From Sphingomonas sp. PP-F2F-A104-K0414 (GTDB taxonomy: Bacteria; Pseudomonadota; Alphaproteobacteria; Sphingomonadales; Sphingomonadaceae): a stretch of DNA of 64,000 nt. Below, piece by piece: positions 8,221 to 15,975 of this stretch (its first letter is position 1; every line of letters begins with the position of its first letter). Under the pieces are notes generated by a model. That model had not been told where the DNA came from and ran no database searches. It was given only the letters and a program-made list of their open reading frames with translations. The translations under genes and the position numbers were made by a program. The stretch is from assembly GCF_004340945.1 (NCBI RefSeq), contig NZ_SLYD01000002.1, forward strand, positions 1-64,000, written 5' to 3'.

Positions 8221-8883
8221 TTACATCCTACGCCCGATGAAGATTACTCGCCCAACTATTCTAATCTCGTCTGGGGCGACTTCGTCAGGCGGCACCATGG
8301 GGTTGTCCGAAAGGAGCGCGATGCGGCCAGATGGGCGCATTCTGAGGCGTTTTATCATCGCAGCGTCACCCATGAGAACTGCCCAAAGGACGTCCTGCTC
8401 ACGAAACCGATTCTGCGTTTTATCGATCAGGACGATGTCGCCATCCAGCATCGTGGGCATCATCGAGTCGCCGCGCCCGCGCGCGAAAAATAGATGAGCC
8501 GGCGGTGCATCGGTAAGGGTGGCAAGCCATGCCCGAGGAAACCGTCGCTGTGTGGTCTCAACCGATACCTGGTCTGTGTAGGTCTCGCCAAGCCCGAACG
8601 CCAAATCGATCTCGTCGATCGTAACAAGGTCTAAAATATCGGCGATCACGTCTTCGGTCGGAAGTAGCATTGCGCCCTCGTCCGGATCCTCAACCTGTCC
8701 TGCCAAGTAGGCTGGTGTCGTACCAAGCTCTTCAGCGATCCGGCCTATATTTGGTGAGCTTCGCGAGCTTCCGTTTACCAGCTTCCCGATAGCCTGCTGC
8801 GAGATACCTACCCGACGTGCCAGCTCCGCTTGGCTGATACCCTTTTCGCGCATGCGCAATGCGAGGCGTTCCATCGAAATCAT
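8221..8883 (-). CDS. CI-like prophage repressor (XRE HTH + S24 peptidase)
   Basis: A 220-residue LexA/CI-type repressor. An XRE helix-turn-helix spans about residues 5-55 (SQAELARRVGISQQAIGKLVNG). The C-terminal S24 domain has the GDSMMPTM nucleophile region with Ser140 and the general base Lys178 (AAMIKRL), so self-cleavage in response to RecA is plausible; A61-G62 is a candidate scissile bond. The gene diverges from the Cro-like gene, and an operator half-site lies between 8891 and 8900, just before its start codon, which suggests autoregulation. It would maintain lysogeny. Confidence 0.92.
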   Translation of the reverse strand: MISMERLALRMREKGISQAELARRVGISQQAIGKLVNGSSRSSPNIGRIAEELGTTPAYLAGQVEDPDEGAMLLPTEDVIADILDLVTIDEIDLAFGLGETYTDQVSVETTQRRFPRAWLATLTDAPPAHLFFARGRGDSMMPTMLDGDIVLIDKTQNRFREQDVLWAVLMGDAAMIKRLRMRPSGRIALLSDNPMVPPDEVAPDEIRIVGRVIFIGRRM

Positions 8884-8890
8884 TGCGTAG

Positions 8891-8970
8891 ACCTACAACC
8901 AAAGTTTATTTTTAAAACTGAAGGCTAGATGTTGACCTACAAACATCTGTGGTTGTAGGTGGTTGTATGC
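8891..8970. promoter_or_regulatory. Lysis-lysogeny switch: operator half-sites between repressor and Cro gene
   Basis: The divergent spacer has the decamer ACCTACAACC at 8891-8900, ACCTACAAAC at 8935-8944, and its inverse GGTTGTAGGT at 8951-8960. A degenerate inverse copy, GGTTGTATGC, runs into the Cro start. The 8935-8960 pair is a dyad with a 6-base centre (26 bp in total). These look like binding sites shared by the repressor and Cro. A TTGACC at 8933-8938 could be a -35 box for the rightward promoter, but I see no convincing -10 box. Confidence 0.7.
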
Positions 8971-9266
8971 ACACGCAAGCAACCCCGTTCGAAGCGCTTC
9001 AAGCTGCCGTGACCCGCGCAGGGTCACAATCCGCACTAGCTCGCGTATGTGGCGTATCGCAGACCGCCGTGTGGAAGTGGATCCAGAGCGGCAAGCGCCT
9101 TCCCGCAGAGCTTTGCCTCGTTGTCGAGCGTGAGACGGGGGTGTCCAAGCATCTTCTGCGTCCTGATATCTATCCGGCTGAGCCGACCACCTATGCAGTA
9201 CCGGAACAGGCGGTTGAGATCGCGTGCGATCGGCCGGCGGTTTCGCACCGGATTGCGCGCGCATGA
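8967..9266 (+). CDS. Cro-like HTH regulator
   Basis: A 99-residue small DNA-binding protein with a Cro/YdaS-type helix-turn-helix at about residues 20-45 (QSALARVCGVSQTAVWKWIQ). A GTG start 18 bases further upstream is possible but would overlap the operator and lacks a ribosome site, so the ATG at 8967 is preferred. Its place opposite the S24 repressor with shared operators points to the role of Cro: shutting off repressor synthesis and early genes during lytic growth. Its stop overlaps the next start as ATGA. Confidence 0.8.
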   Translation: MHTQATPFEALQAAVTRAGSQSALARVCGVSQTAVWKWIQSGKRLPAELCLVVERETGVSKHLLRPDIYPAEPTTYAVPEQAVEIACDRPAVSHRIARA

Positions 9267-9757
9267 CCAATATCCGCACACCCCACACGTTCGCTGACGC
9301 CATGACGCGCGTCGCTGGGGTGCTAACCTTCGCGACATGCCGGAAGATCGTGAAACGGTCGGATCGGTGCGTACGCAACTGGTCGGAAGAAACCACGACC
9401 AAGCGGCCGACGATTGAACAGGCCCTCAAGTTCGATGTCGCATATCGGCTCGCAGGCGGGGACGGCTCCCCGTTCCTGGATGCATTCGCGCATCAACTTG
9501 ACGTTATCATCACCGAAGCAACCGCGTGCCAACGGGAACTGGCAAACGATATCGCCACCTTCGCTCGTGAATCGGGTGAAGCCATCGCGGCCGGGCTGGC
9601 CGTTACCAATTCCAATGCCTCGGTGCGCGACATCTACCGCGCTGTCGCAGAGGTCGAGCACGCTGAGAGCGCGATAGCCGCGATCCGGCGTAGGCTCGCG
9701 AGTTTCGTAACGTTCGGCGCGGGGTCGAAAGCAGCGAAAATCGGGGGGACCCAATGA
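9263..9757 (+). CDS. Putative phage regulatory protein (CII position)
   Basis: A 164-residue protein translated from an ATG that overlaps the Cro stop (ATGA). The N-terminal third (FADAMTRVAGVLTFATCRKIV, then RCVRNWSEE) looks like a helix-turn-helix with a following TTTKRPTIEQALKFDVAYR segment. The C-terminal half is helical and Ala/Glu-rich. This general layout is seen in CII-like or toxin-antitoxin-like phage regulators placed behind Cro, but I cannot name a family. It is coupled both to Cro upstream and to the Ogr-like gene downstream, so it is an early-operon regulator by context. Confidence 0.5.
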   Translation: MTNIRTPHTFADAMTRVAGVLTFATCRKIVKRSDRCVRNWSEETTTKRPTIEQALKFDVAYRLAGGDGSPFLDAFAHQLDVIITEATACQRELANDIATFARESGEAIAAGLAVTNSNASVRDIYRAVAEVEHAESAIAAIRRRLASFVTFGAGSKAAKIGGTQ

Positions 9758-10092
9758 CTATCTCGAAGCCTACCAAGCACAGAATTCCCGGCCTTTCCTG
9801 CCCGCATTGCGACGGTCCGGCTGGCATCCGTAACAGCGCGGCATTGACCACGACGGTTCGTCACATTCGCTATCGCTGCGAGAATGACGAGTGCGGTCAC
9901 GTCTTCGTCGCCGAGCTGCAGGTCATTCGCACGATCGTGCCGAGCGCTCGCCCGAACCCGGAGATCCGCCTCCCTTTCTCGAACCCGAACGTCTGCCGGA
10001 CGCGACCACTGCCGGCGAATGACGACACCCGTACACCCGCCAACGACGACGTCGTGACGTTGCCGGCAGCGACCACCCCCGTCCCTAGCTGA
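9754..10092 (+). CDS. ogr: Ogr/Delta-type zinc-finger transcription activator
   Basis: A 112-residue protein whose N-terminal half carries Cys16, Cys19, Cys42 and Cys47, giving C-x2-C-x22-C-x4-C, the same spacing as P2 Ogr. The HIRYRCENDECGHVFVAELQVIRTI block and the following RPNPEIRLPF closely follow the Ogr/Delta fold. These proteins bind zinc and activate the late promoters of P2-like phages. The C-terminal 40 residues are Pro/Thr/Asn-rich and disordered-looking, longer than in P2. In P2 the gene follows D; here it sits in the early operon instead. Its start overlaps the previous stop (ATGA). Confidence 0.88.
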   Translation: MTISKPTKHRIPGLSCPHCDGPAGIRNSAALTTTVRHIRYRCENDECGHVFVAELQVIRTIVPSARPNPEIRLPFSNPNVCRTRPLPANDDTRTPANDDVVTLPAATTPVPS

Positions 10093-10198
10093 TCCCCCGC
10101 GGCACCCGCCGCGACCGACCCCGCACTGCCTCGATCCACCCGGCGCGACCCTGTCGCCGGGAACGCCCTCCGCTTGTCCGAAAGAATTGCCCCCTCCC

Positions 10199-12913
10199 AT
10201 GCGTTCAGATCTGCACAAAGACCTGCTGCTCCGACTGAAGGCCGACTTCGGTCTGCAGGTGAAGGGCACCTACCTGCGCGGCGGTCGATGCCCGTCCGAG
10301 CATGGCGGTTGCGGCAAGAAGGACGTACTGTGGTCCAACGCCGAAAAGCCGTGGATCCTGCGCTGCGGACGCGCCGATAAATGCGGCGAGACGTTCGCTG
10401 TAAAGTCGCTCTACCCCGAGATTTTCGACGACTGGTCGAAGCGCCACGTCAAGACGCCTGAGGCCCCGAACGCCGCGGCTGACGCCTACCTATCCCACGC
10501 CCGCGGTTTCGATCTGCTCGGCCTGCGCGGCCTCTACACGCAGGACGCGTATCATGATCGCAAGCTCGGCATCGGATCGGCGACCGTCCGGTTCCCGCTG
10601 CCCGGTGGCACCTACTGGGAGCGCCTGATCGACCAGCCGGGACGGTTCGGTGACAAGAAGGCGAACTTCGCGTTCGGCGGATCCTACAAGGGCGAATGGT
10701 GGTCGATGCTGCCGATCGAGCAGCTCGCCGCGGCCGACACGATCTGGTGCGTCGAGGGCATCTTCGACTCGATCGCGATGATTCAAACCGGCGGTCAGCC
10801 GGCGGTCAGCCTCATGAGCTGCAACAACTACCCGGAGAACGCGCTCGACGCCCTGCGCCGCGCCGCGGCCGACCTCGGCAAGGCACCGCCCAAGATCATA
10901 TTCGCCTTCGATGTCGGCAAAGCTGGCGTCGGCTTCACTCGCAAATTCGTCAAGCGGGCGCGCGAGGATGGCTGGGAAGCCGGGGCCGCGCAGGTCCGCC
11001 CCGATGGCGAAGGCGAAAAGCGCGACTGGAACGATCTCGCGCTCGCCGACGAGCTGACCGAGGAACATCTCGCCGAGTACCTCTACAACGGTGCCGTCAC
11101 GATCGCGACGGACGCGTCTGAAAAGGCGCTGCTGATCTACAAGCGCAATCGCTACGCGTCCTTCCCGCTCGTTTTTGGTGGGCGTCAGCTTTGGGCCGTC
11201 TTCTCGGTCGAGCGCATCAATCAGGTGCAGCAGCAATGGATGGAGAGTGACGACCCCGAGTTCGCCGCCTTCAAGGATATGCCCCCCCAGGACCGGTGGG
11301 ATCAGGCAGCAGCCGAAGCCATCGACATCACCGAACTCGCCAACTGCGTGTTCCGTACCCTGTATTTCCAGAAGGACCCCGCGCTCGAGGAAGGCGCATA
11401 CTTCCTCCGCGTCGATTTCCCCTCCGACCGCGCGACCGTGAAGGCGACGTTCTCGGGTTCGGCCGTCACGACCAGCGGCGAGTTCACCAAGCGGCTCGCA
11501 TCCGTCGCGCCGGGCGCACTGTGGACCGGCACGCAGCCCCAGATCGCGCGCCTCATGCAAATGCAGTGGGGCAATATCCGGACCGTCGAGGCGATCCAGC
11601 ACACCGGATACTCGGTCGACCATAGCGCGTGGATCTTCGGCGACATCGCCGTTCACAATGGTCGCGTCTTCAATCCCAACGAGGACGACTATTTCGTTCT
11701 CGGCAAGCGGTCGGTGAAGCTGCGCACGACGGATCGGCTGCTGCGGATCTCCTACGACGCCGACAAGCTCGATCTGGCATGGGTGCGCGATCTGGTCATG
11801 GCGTACCGCGGCAAGGGCATCGTGGTCCTCGCCTTCTGGGTCCTGTCGCTGTTCGCCGAGCAGATCCGCAACATGCAGGACTCGCTGGCGTTCCTCGAGG
11901 CGACCGGCTTGCCGGGCACCGGCAAGTCCACCCTGCTCGAATTCCTGTGGAAGCTGTACGGGCGCGCCAATTACGAGGGGTTCGACCCGACGAAGGCCAC
12001 CGGCGCGGGCATCGCGCGCAGCATGGGGCAGGTCGGCAACCTCCCGGTCGTCCTGATCGAGGCCGATCGCGGAAAGGACAACCCGCACGCCAAGCGGTTC
12101 GAATGGGACGAGCTGAAGACGGCTTACAACGGTCGCGCCGTCCGCACTCGCGCCATCGCCAACGCCGGCATGGAAACCTTCGAACCGCCGTTCCGCGGTG
12201 CGATTGTCATCGCCCAGAACGACGTCGTCGAGGGCTCGCCAGCCATCACCGAGCGTATCCTCGGCATCCATTTCGACAAGTCGCACTTCAGCGCAGCCGG
12301 CAAGGTCGCGGCCGAGCGCCTGTCAGCGATGCCGATGGACGATATCAGCGGCTTTCCCGTCCATATCGCTCGCCGCGAGAAGGATATCCTTGAGCGGTAT
12401 CGCGCCGCCTTTGCCCACCACGAAGCGGCGATGCTCGCGCACCCTGGCATTCGCAACGGGCGTCTGGCGAAGAACCACGCGCAGCTCGCCGCCATGCTCG
12501 ACGCCATGCTGCTGGTCGTGAACATCGAACCGGCCGACGTCGGCGAAGCGCACCGCATGATCGTGAACATGCTCGAGCAGCGGCAGAAGGCCGTCGAGAC
12601 CGACCATCCGCACGTCGAGTGGTTCTGGGAACGGTTCGATCACTTTCGCAGCCTCGAAGGCCCCTCGCCCGACAAGCCGATCAACCACAGCCGCACGCCG
12701 GACAAGATCGCCGTCAGCTTGGTCCATTTCGAGCAGCGCTGCGGCGAACTCAACCAGCGCATGCCGTGTGACGCCAACGAGCTGAAGCGCCTGCTGAAGT
12801 CGTCGAAAGCCCGCAAATTCGAGGCCGTGAAGACGGTCAACTCGGTCGCCGACAAGTCGGTGAACTGCTGGGTCTTCCGCAACCCCGACCACGCCCAATC
12901 CCCCGCGAACTGA
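10199..12913 (+). CDS. Phage primase-helicase (zinc ribbon, TOPRIM, AAA/DnaB-like ATPase)
   Basis: A 904-residue replication protein. An N-terminal zinc ribbon has Cys31, Cys38, Cys56 and Cys62, so it recognises the template start. A TOPRIM-type primase core has its catalytic glutamate in TIWCVEGIFDSIAM (about residue 186) and a DVGKAG segment near 240. A P-loop GLPGTGKST lies at about 570-578, followed by a Walker B-like VVLIEADRG. This fits the one-protein primase/helicase used by many temperate phages for origin-dependent replication. An in-frame TTG at 10187 is also available, but the ATG is more likely. It follows the Ogr-like gene after a 106-base spacer. Confidence 0.85.
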   Translation: MRSDLHKDLLLRLKADFGLQVKGTYLRGGRCPSEHGGCGKKDVLWSNAEKPWILRCGRADKCGETFAVKSLYPEIFDDWSKRHVKTPEAPNAAADAYLSHARGFDLLGLRGLYTQDAYHDRKLGIGSATVRFPLPGGTYWERLIDQPGRFGDKKANFAFGGSYKGEWWSMLPIEQLAAADTIWCVEGIFDSIAMIQTGGQPAVSLMSCNNYPENALDALRRAAADLGKAPPKIIFAFDVGKAGVGFTRKFVKRAREDGWEAGAAQVRPDGEGEKRDWNDLALADELTEEHLAEYLYNGAVTIATDASEKALLIYKRNRYASFPLVFGGRQLWAVFSVERINQVQQQWMESDDPEFAAFKDMPPQDRWDQAAAEAIDITELANCVFRTLYFQKDPALEEGAYFLRVDFPSDRATVKATFSGSAVTTSGEFTKRLASVAPGALWTGTQPQIARLMQMQWGNIRTVEAIQHTGYSVDHSAWIFGDIAVHNGRVFNPNEDDYFVLGKRSVKLRTTDRLLRISYDADKLDLAWVRDLVMAYRGKGIVVLAFWVLSLFAEQIRNMQDSLAFLEATGLPGTGKSTLLEFLWKLYGRANYEGFDPTKATGAGIARSMGQVGNLPVVLIEADRGKDNPHAKRFEWDELKTAYNGRAVRTRAIANAGMETFEPPFRGAIVIAQNDVVEGSPAITERILGIHFDKSHFSAAGKVAAERLSAMPMDDISGFPVHIARREKDILERYRAAFAHHEAAMLAHPGIRNGRLAKNHAQLAAMLDAMLLVVNIEPADVGEAHRMIVNMLEQRQKAVETDHPHVEWFWERFDHFRSLEGPSPDKPINHSRTPDKIAVSLVHFEQRCGELNQRMPCDANELKRLLKSSKARKFEAVKTVNSVADKSVNCWVFRNPDHAQSPAN

Positions 12914-12921
12914 AGGATCGC

Positions 12922-13350
12922 ATGATGTTGCACGTCTCCATACCCGCGCGCCGCACAGGGAAGTCCCTTGCCGCCCGCATCATGACACCGGCCAACTACC
13001 TCCGTCTACGCCGCAAGGCGTCCGGCCTGACGCTCGAGCAGGTCGCCGAGCGCCTGATGCCCCGCGCCGGCTTCCGCCCCATGGTGGTCGCGTTCCTGCG
13101 GATCCTCGAAACCGATGGCTGCACTGCCAGGCATCGTGATCACATCGAGCGGCTGACGTCCGTCTTTCCGCTCGATCCCGACGTCTACTTCCAGCTCGTC
13201 ACTGATCCCGCCAACAGCCTGCCGTCTATCTGCTCGGGCTGCGGGTGCTCGGCATACGACCCCTGCACAGCCGCTGGCGGCACCTGCCGCTTCGTCGCAC
13301 CCGATGCGTGCGATCGGTGCCTGACCAACGCCAATCGGCGGGCAGCATAA
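12922..13350 (+). CDS. Hypothetical phage protein with HTH and Cys-rich tail (142 aa)
   Basis: A helix-turn-helix-like segment is at about residues 25-60 (LRLRRKASGLTLEQVAERLM). The C-terminus, from residue 104, has eight cysteines, in CSGCGCSAYDPC, then TCRF and DACDRC, a likely zinc-binding module. A good ribosome site (GAAGGATCG) precedes the double ATG at 12922/12925. It stands first in a chain of overlapping genes that ends in the integrase. No family is recognised; a DNA-binding regulator is the simplest reading. Confidence 0.6.
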   Translation: MMLHVSIPARRTGKSLAARIMTPANYLRLRRKASGLTLEQVAERLMPRAGFRPMVVAFLRILETDGCTARHRDHIERLTSVFPLDPDVYFQLVTDPANSLPSICSGCGCSAYDPCTAAGGTCRFVAPDACDRCLTNANRRAA

Positions 13351-13532
13351 TGGCGAGCCTCCCGATCCACCCCATGACGTGCGGCTGCGACCGCTGCCCG
13401 CGCCCGGCCGACGACGAGGGTTTCCAGACCTTCGTCATGATCGTCAGCGGCCTCGGCACCGGTGCCATCCTGATCGGCCCGATCGAGGCCGTCCGCATCC
13501 TTTCCCCCCTCGTAGCGGAGTTGATCCGATGA
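13350..13532 (+). CDS. Hypothetical small phage protein (60 aa)
   Basis: A protein starting MASLPIHPMTCGCDRCPR, with a CxxC pair near residue 12-15 and then a hydrophobic stretch (FVMIVSGLGTGAILIGPI). The ATG overlaps the previous stop as TAATG, and the next start overlaps its stop as ATGA, so it belongs to the same coupled chain. The CGCDRC motif and the neighbouring Cys-rich gene suggest a zinc-binding pair, but this is inference. A longer in-frame start upstream (13245) would lie wholly inside the previous gene. Confidence 0.5.
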   Translation: MASLPIHPMTCGCDRCPRPADDEGFQTFVMIVSGLGTGAILIGPIEAVRILSPLVAELIR

Positions 13533-13897
13533 ACATGATGACGATGCGCACCGTGCGCGATGCCGGCGGGATGGTCCGCCACATGCCGACCGCGTTCGTG
13601 CCCAACGCGCCCGCCAAGGGCGGCAAGAAGGCGCGGGTCGTCCCCGATCCGATCAAGACGAACGGCGAGGGCACGGCAGAAGAGCTGCGCCTGCTGGTCG
13701 AGCGCTCCGAACGGATCGTTGAGGAGATCAAGGGTGCGCAGGACGATCTGAAAGACGTCATGGCCGAGGCAAAGGGTCGCGGGTTCGATCCCAAAGCGCT
13801 CCGAAAGATCATGGCGATCCGGCTGAAGAAAAAGGAGGAGTTTCAGGAAGAGGAAGCGATCCTCGAGGTCTACCTCCAAGCGCTGGGGATGATCTGA
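13529..13897 (+). CDS. GapR-like nucleoid protein (DUF2312) encoded by the phage
   Basis: A 122-residue protein with a variable N-terminus and the GapR core from about residue 50: EELRLLVERSERIVEEIKGAQ, then AKGRGFDPKALRKIMAIRLKKKEE. GapR homologues in alphaproteobacteria bind overtwisted AT-rich DNA as tetramers and help topoisomerases during replication. The start ATG overlaps the preceding stop (ATGA), and the next gene overlaps this stop (TGATG). Phage copies are known in alphaproteobacterial prophages; a role in prophage replication or host chromosome control is a reasonable inference. Confidence 0.85.
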   Translation: MNMMTMRTVRDAGGMVRHMPTAFVPNAPAKGGKKARVVPDPIKTNGEGTAEELRLLVERSERIVEEIKGAQDDLKDVMAEAKGRGFDPKALRKIMAIRLKKKEEFQEEEAILEVYLQALGMI

Positions 13898-14004
13898 TGA
13901 TCGCGCAGAAAAACGAGCGCTTGTCTCACCTCGCGCGCGTCAGGGTGATCGTTCTCGCAACGGCAACTCCTTGGATCGCCGCCTTCGCGTGGTACCTTTC
14001 GTGA
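13897..14004 (+). CDS. Tiny membrane protein (35 aa) in the phage early chain
   Basis: An ATG at 13897 overlaps the GapR-like stop as TGATG, and the reading frame ends at 14004. The sequence is MIAQKNERLSHLARVRVI followed by a hydrophobic stretch VLATATPWIAAFAWYLS, enough for one short transmembrane helix. The stop overlaps the next start (GTGA). The tight overlaps on both sides are the main support, because the peptide is too short for homology. Function unknown. Confidence 0.45.
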   Translation: MIAQKNERLSHLARVRVIVLATATPWIAAFAWYLS

Positions 14005-14534
14005 CCGCCCCTCGCTGGCAGCACGATTACGAGCTGCTCGCCTGCGTCGCCACGCGACTGCATGTGCAGCGGATCGTCGGATATCCCGAGGTGGTCCATG
14101 CCGGGCGCATGACCGCCCGCGCCGCGGCCGATGGCATCCGCGTTATGGGTACGATCGCTTGCACATGGTGGGCGATCGCCGAGGGGCACCCTGAGGCTCA
14201 CTGGACGCAGGACCCCGATCTAGGCGGCGCATGGCTATATGAGCGCATCGCTGCGCTGACGATCGCCGCACGCCACCCCCGCGCCGAGGCGATCGAGCTG
14301 CCGAACGATTACGATTTCGTCGGGTTCGCGGACGCGATCGACACGCTGATCTGGTGGGAAACCGCGCAGCCGAGCGCACGCCTAATCGCCGACTGTAACC
14401 GCGAGCTTCGTATGCCGGCGCGTCCCGCCGCGATCAGCCCGATCCCGCCCGTCGCGCCGGCCCCCCGCCCTTCCCCAATCGCGCGGGCCGCGTCGCGCGC
14501 CGGTCAACCTTTTCTGTTCGGAGTAGCAGCATGA
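14001..14534 (+). CDS. Hypothetical phage protein (177 aa)
   Basis: The start is taken as GTG at 14001, which overlaps the previous stop (GTGA); an ATG at 13971 in the same frame would overlap the small membrane gene. The protein is Ala-, Trp- and Tyr-rich in the first 130 residues (TIACTWWAIAEGHPEAHW, DTLIWWETAQPS) and ends in a Pro-rich tail (SPIPPVAPAPRPSP). No domain is recognised. It has the same coupling pattern as its neighbours, so it is probably translated with them. Confidence 0.55.
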   Translation: MTAPRWQHDYELLACVATRLHVQRIVGYPEVVHAGRMTARAAADGIRVMGTIACTWWAIAEGHPEAHWTQDPDLGGAWLYERIAALTIAARHPRAEAIELPNDYDFVGFADAIDTLIWWETAQPSARLIADCNRELRMPARPAAISPIPPVAPAPRPSPIARAASRAGQPFLFGVAA

Positions 14535-14659
14535 CCATCCAGACCACCCCGCCACGCTGGCGGAAATGCAAAGCGACGCTCGCGATCATAGTCGCAATCA
14601 TCGGTGCCCCGATCGTCATGATCGCGCTGTTCGCCAGCCTTTCCGGGGGGCGGCGGTGA
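14531..14659 (+). CDS. Tiny membrane protein (42 aa) before the excisionase-like gene
   Basis: The ATG at 14531 overlaps the previous stop as ATGA, and the stop at 14657-14659 overlaps the next GTG. The N-terminus is basic (MTIQTTPPRWRKCKA) and residues 15-38 form a hydrophobic helix (TLAIIVAIIGAPIVMIALF). One transmembrane segment with a positive N-terminal side is expected. Coupled overlaps on both sides support it as a gene. Its role is unknown. Confidence 0.5.
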   Translation: MTIQTTPPRWRKCKATLAIIVAIIGAPIVMIALFASLSGGRR

Positions 14660-14955
14660 ACCAAGACCCGATCCGGTGCGGGATCGCCGACGCGCGATCC
14701 ATCACCGGGCTTTCCTACAGGACCATTCAGGATCTAGCGTCACGCGGAGCGATTCCCGGCGCATCTAAGCCGTCCGGCCGCTGGATGTTCGTTGTCGCGG
14801 ATCTCCGGCGCTGGTCGACCCGCGTTAACCGAGCAACAGCATGTCCAACCTCTACACTCGCAGCGAAATCTACTGGGCGCGTTTCAAGGTCCGGGGGATC
14901 GAATACCGGCACAGCCTACGAACGCGTTCTAAATCGGTCGCAGAAAAACGGCTGA
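14656..14955 (+). CDS. Putative excisionase (helix-turn-helix, MerR/HTH_17 type)
   Basis: A 99-residue protein from GTG at 14656, overlapping the previous stop (GTGA). Residues about 8-58 show an excisionase-type winged helix: ARSITGLSYRTIQDLASRGAIP, then GRWMFVVADLRRWS. The C-terminal 35 residues are Ser/Thr/Arg-rich. The last 115 bases overlap the beginning of the integrase gene in another frame, so the two are tightly linked. Xis proteins of this type bind the attachment arms and turn the integrase towards excision. Confidence 0.7.
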   Translation: MNQDPIRCGIADARSITGLSYRTIQDLASRGAIPGASKPSGRWMFVVADLRRWSTRVNRATACPTSTLAAKSTGRVSRSGGSNTGTAYERVLNRSQKNG

Positions 14956-15929
14956 AGGCGCTCCGCCAGTCGATCGAAGATCAGGCGCTGTTCGGCGCCA
15001 CTGGCCCCGTGAGCTGGCAGGATGCGGTCGTTTCATGGAACGAGCACATTGCGCGATCGATATCCGCGTCGACCTGCACCCGCTATATCTCCAGCCTCGG
15101 GCAGATCCGCACATGGTTAGATAACAAATCCGTCCAGGAGATAGACGGTGCCGTACTGCGCGATCTGGTAAAGGGTCGCCAGCGCCACGGCGTTACCAAC
15201 GCGACGATCCGGCGCGATCTGACCGCGATAGCCAGCGTCCTTGCCCATTGCGTCGATGAAGGCTGGGTAGAAGAGAACGCCGCGCAAGCGTTCAATCGCA
15301 AGCGCGTGCCCGAGCGTCGGGATCCCATCCTGCTGCCGACCGACGACGATGTTGCCTATACGATCGGCCGCGAAGCGACGCGCTTCGGTGACATGATGCT
15401 GCTCGCACGCGAAACCGGCATGCGCCAAGAAGAAATTGCCGGCCTCGAGCACAGCTCGGTCGACATCAAGGCGCAGACGATTACGTTCATTGGCAAGCGC
15501 CGCAAGCTCCGCTCGATCCCGCTCTCGCCGGTCGCCGTTGAGCTTATCAGTCGCCAGCCGCGGTTCCTAAAATGCCAGTTCGTGTTCTGGCATATGGACG
15601 AGGACGCGGAGGGCAAGCCGATCGCATCGCGCTACCGCAACGTATCATCGAACTTCGGCGACTACACCGAGCGTGCAGCAGCTCGGGCGGCAAAGACGGA
15701 TGTGCCCTACCGCCGTTTTCGTTTCCACGATCTGCGCCATCTCTTCGCCGTCGACTACCTCCGGACTGGCAAAGGCGGGATCTATGATCTCCAGCGGATC
15801 CTCGGGCATACAACGATCACCACGACGGAGGTCTACCTCGACTATCTTACGCCCGAACAGGCACAGGCGGCGCGAACGGGGGTGGCACAAAAAGGGGCAC
15901 AGAAGCGACGGTCGGGGACCGACGACTAG
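14841..15929 (+). CDS. int: Tyrosine site-specific integrase
   Basis: A 362-residue lambda/P2-type integrase. Residues 1-50 form an arm-binding domain (YTRSEIYWARFKVRGIEYR), about 55-150 a core-binding SAM-like domain, and 165-340 the catalytic domain. The catalytic residues are visible: Arg195 in ETGMRQEEIAGLEH, Lys219 in IGKRRK, His296 and Arg299 in HDLRH, His323 in LGHT, and the nucleophile Tyr332 in TEVYLDY. It lies directly before the tRNA-fragment attachment site, which is typical. The start overlaps the excisionase-like gene by 115 bases. Confidence 0.95.
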   Translation: MSNLYTRSEIYWARFKVRGIEYRHSLRTRSKSVAEKRLKALRQSIEDQALFGATGPVSWQDAVVSWNEHIARSISASTCTRYISSLGQIRTWLDNKSVQEIDGAVLRDLVKGRQRHGVTNATIRRDLTAIASVLAHCVDEGWVEENAAQAFNRKRVPERRDPILLPTDDDVAYTIGREATRFGDMMLLARETGMRQEEIAGLEHSSVDIKAQTITFIGKRRKLRSIPLSPVAVELISRQPRFLKCQFVFWHMDEDAEGKPIASRYRNVSSNFGDYTERAAARAAKTDVPYRRFRFHDLRHLFAVDYLRTGKGGIYDLQRILGHTTITTTEVYLDYLTPEQAQAARTGVAQKGAQKRRSGTDD

Positions 15930-15975
15930 GCTGTAACCCGCCGAAGTCCTCGCATTTTGGGCCATTTTCACGAAG

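Noticed and set aside
10490..12286. A 598-residue minus-strand frame opposite the phage primase
   Set aside because: It runs against a gene with zinc ribbon, TOPRIM and P-loop motifs; no known domain in the antisense frame.
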